Below, one piece after another: positions 7,139-7,847 of a DNA stretch of 7,847 nt. Position 1 is the stretch's first letter. Each line of letters begins with the position of its first letter. The notes below the pieces were generated by a model. The model had not been told where the DNA came from. It saw only the letters and a program-made list of their open reading frames with translations, and did no database searches. Made by a program: the position numbers and the translations under genes. The stretch lies in assembly GCA_910585935.1 (NCBI GenBank), contig CAJUHN010000188.1, forward strand, positions 1 to 7,847, written 5' to 3'. This DNA comes from an uncultured Lachnospiraceae bacterium (GTDB lineage Bacteria; Bacillota; Clostridia; Lachnospirales; Lachnospiraceae).

Positions 7139-7173
7139 GAAAGGAAGGAGAAACATGAACTCTCCTTCCTTTC
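7139..7173 (+). terminator. Perfect 13-bp hairpin: possible terminator or RBS-sequestering element
   Basis: GAAAGGAAGGAGA (7139-7151) is the exact reverse complement of TCTCCTTCCTTTC (7161-7173), with a 9-nt loop. It starts 5 nt after the DUF378 stop. Neither strand has an uninterrupted T tract directly after the stem (T-rich but broken on both), so it is not a textbook intrinsic terminator. The 5' arm is a Shine-Dalgarno-like purine run, and the loop holds the ATG of a 39-codon ORF. It could also serve the converging minus-strand gene. Confidence 0.6.
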
Positions 7174-7274
7174 CACCATCTTTACTATCTGCTTTTCTTC
7201 TTTTCTATATAGCTTTTATATGTATAGGAATATCCTCATACGCTAATATAGCAACATTCATCATAAAGAAATAA
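7155..7274 (+). CDS. Small hydrophobic ORF (39 codons), putative single-helix membrane peptide
   Basis: ATG at 7155 is preceded by AAGGAAGGAG (7141-7150; GGAAGG has a 6-nt spacer), and the frame runs 39 codons to TAA at 7272-7274. The predicted peptide starts MNSPSFPPS, then has a hydrophobic stretch at about residues 10-37 (beginning LLSAFLLFYIAFICIG), and ends with two lysines. That is the size and shape of a small single-pass membrane peptide. The ribosome binding site and ATG lie in a perfect 13-bp hairpin, so translation would need the stem to open. The last 14 bases overlap the end of the converging P-loop gene. I recognise no family. Chance is possible because the hairpin alone would create a purine-rich run before the ATG. 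Confidence 0.4.
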   Translation: MNSPSFPPSLLSAFLLFYIAFICIGISSYANIATFIIKK

Positions 7275-7680
7275 GCACTTTTGATTTAGCATTGTCAGGA
7301 AGGAATTTTTCATCCATAGAAACACTAAGAACAAATACAATATGAAATGTTTCACTTATTTTTTCCAATTTATCTATAGTATCTGTAATATCCTTTCCCT
7401 CTAAATGTGCTAATTTTAGGAAACTATCTAAAAACATAGTATCTAAGTCATGATCTTGTGATATAATTCCACTGATAAATCCTAAAAATCCATCACTGCT
7501 CTCTATACCATAGTCAACTACATTGATAAGTCGGATCTTATTATTCAATTCATACATATGTTTATCACTTTTATCTAGATAAACAATGTTTCCCTTTGCT
7601 TGTTTGATGTCTGCATTCGCTTTTTCAATTAGATGTTTTGTTTTGCCTTTTCCTTTTTCACCCGCAATAATTTGTATCAT
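7261..7680 (-). CDS. Small P-loop (Walker A) protein of unknown function
   Basis: A 139-residue protein starting at ATG 7678-7680, with AAGGAGGG (7687-7694) 6 nt upstream; the preceding TTG codon is less well placed. A classical Walker A, GEKGKGKT, lies at residues 7-14, right after a short beta strand. A hydrophobic stretch ending in Asp (TMFLD, near 82-86) is a plausible Walker B. Other conserved-looking parts are GNIVYLDKSDKHMYEL (near 31-46) and DYGIESSDGFLGFISGI (near 57-73). The protein is about half the size of usual P-loop ATPases and ends soon after a strand like VFVLSVS. I recall similar short proteins in Lachnospiraceae, sometimes labelled PilT-like or ATP-binding, without a proven role. 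It has its own promoter and converges on the DUF378 unit. Confidence 0.7.
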   Translation of the reverse strand: MIQIIAGEKGKGKTKHLIEKANADIKQAKGNIVYLDKSDKHMYELNNKIRLINVVDYGIESSDGFLGFISGIISQDHDLDTMFLDSFLKLAHLEGKDITDTIDKLEKISETFHIVFVLSVSMDEKFLPDNAKSKVLISL

Positions 7681-7711
7681 CAAAATCCCTCCTTAAAGAA
7701 TTCTTATTACA

Positions 7712-7740
7712 ATTATATAACAATTCCAAATAAAAAACAA
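7712..7740 (-). promoter_or_regulatory. Promoter of the P-loop gene
   Basis: On the minus strand a perfect -10 TATAAT (7712-7717) is separated by 17 bp from TTGTTT (7735-7740). The start would lie near 7705, giving a leader of about 25 nt before the ATG at 7680 with the ribosome binding site in it. CAATT pentamers at 7710, 7721, 7741 and 7751 flank and overlap the promoter. Confidence 0.55.
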
Positions 7741-7762
7741 CAATTATTTGCAATTTACATTT

Positions 7763-7847
7763 CTTCGTTCAGGTTTCCGCGGAATGCGAGGACTCTTCCA
7801 ACGAAGCCGCGCTTTCGCTCCGTTCCAGACGTAACGGTACTAAATTC
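7763..7847 (-). repeat. GC-rich structured intergenic repeat, right copy
   Basis: This is the inverted partner of the repeat at 1-47; 7796-7824 gives the near-identical core. Further structure is visible. CTTCGTT (7763-7769) pairs with AACGAAG (7800-7806), enclosing the palindrome TTCCGCGGAA (7775-7784) and the self-complementary pair GGAA/TTCC. CCGTT (7820-7824) pairs with AACGG (7833-7837) over an 8-nt loop. The sequence continues to the window edge, so the end of the element is not defined. It lies upstream of the P-loop gene promoter. No open reading frame or transposase is associated with it. Confidence 0.75.

Noticed and set aside
7222..7241. Imperfect hairpin GTATAGGA/TCCT-C-ATAC as terminator of the P-loop gene
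   Set aside because: It is AT-rich, has a bulge and no following T tract; it also lies inside the small ORF. Evidence is too weak for a feature.
7261..7680. PilT twitching-motility ATPase
   Set aside because: Only the Walker A is shared. The protein is far shorter than PilT and lacks the visible Asp/His boxes; no pilus genes are nearby.
1..7847. Inverted end repeats making the whole window a transposon-like unit
   Set aside because: The interior is housekeeping genes in a known conserved order, there is no transposase and no visible target duplication, and the repeats differ outside the core. Two copies of a dispersed intergenic repeat explain this better.

Overview
The window looks like an AT-rich, low-GC Gram-positive chromosome segment, most likely from an anaerobic Clostridia of the Lachnospiraceae type. 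The support is strong GGAGG-type ribosome binding sites, a SepF/DivIVA division set, and a HlyD-like adaptor next to a YggS gene, an arrangement I associate with that family. No database was searched, so the taxonomic call is inference.

Layout. Positions 6753 down to 94 hold eight tightly packed minus-strand genes, in transcription order: HlyD-like membrane adaptor, yggS (PLP homeostasis), sepF (FtsZ anchor), ylmH (S4 RNA-binding protein), divIVA, aroB (3-dehydroquinate synthase), lspA (signal peptidase II) and rluD-type pseudouridine synthase. Gaps from sepF to rluD are 3 to 40 nt, and the aroB ribosome binding site lies inside the divIVA 3' end, so this is probably one operon, perhaps with an extra promoter before yggS. 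It resembles the Bacillus ylmE-sepF-ylmG-ylmH-divIVA-ileS-lspA-rluD region, but ylmG is missing, aroB sits in the ileS slot, and a HlyD-like gene lies upstream. Several products act at the envelope or septum (SepF, DivIVA, LspA, adaptor), while others serve translation (YlmH, RluD) and metabolism (YggS, AroB).

To the right, a 146-bp divergent intergenic region leads to a plus-strand DUF378 two-helix membrane protein (6921-7133). It is followed at once by a perfect 13-bp hairpin (7139-7173). A 39-codon hydrophobic ORF (7155-7274) has its Shine-Dalgarno in the 5' arm of this hairpin and its ATG in the loop. Converging on it from the minus strand is a small P-loop protein of unknown role (7261-7680) with a good promoter.

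Both window ends lie in copies of one GC-rich repeat in inverted orientation (1-47 and 7763-7847). It stands out from the AT-rich background and can fold. The window may be a contig that breaks in a dispersed repeat. I see no tRNA, rRNA, CRISPR array, transposase or phage gene, and no gene-free stretch longer than 300 bases. The least explained items are the repeat, the hairpin-embedded small ORF, the P-loop protein and the adaptor without a partner.
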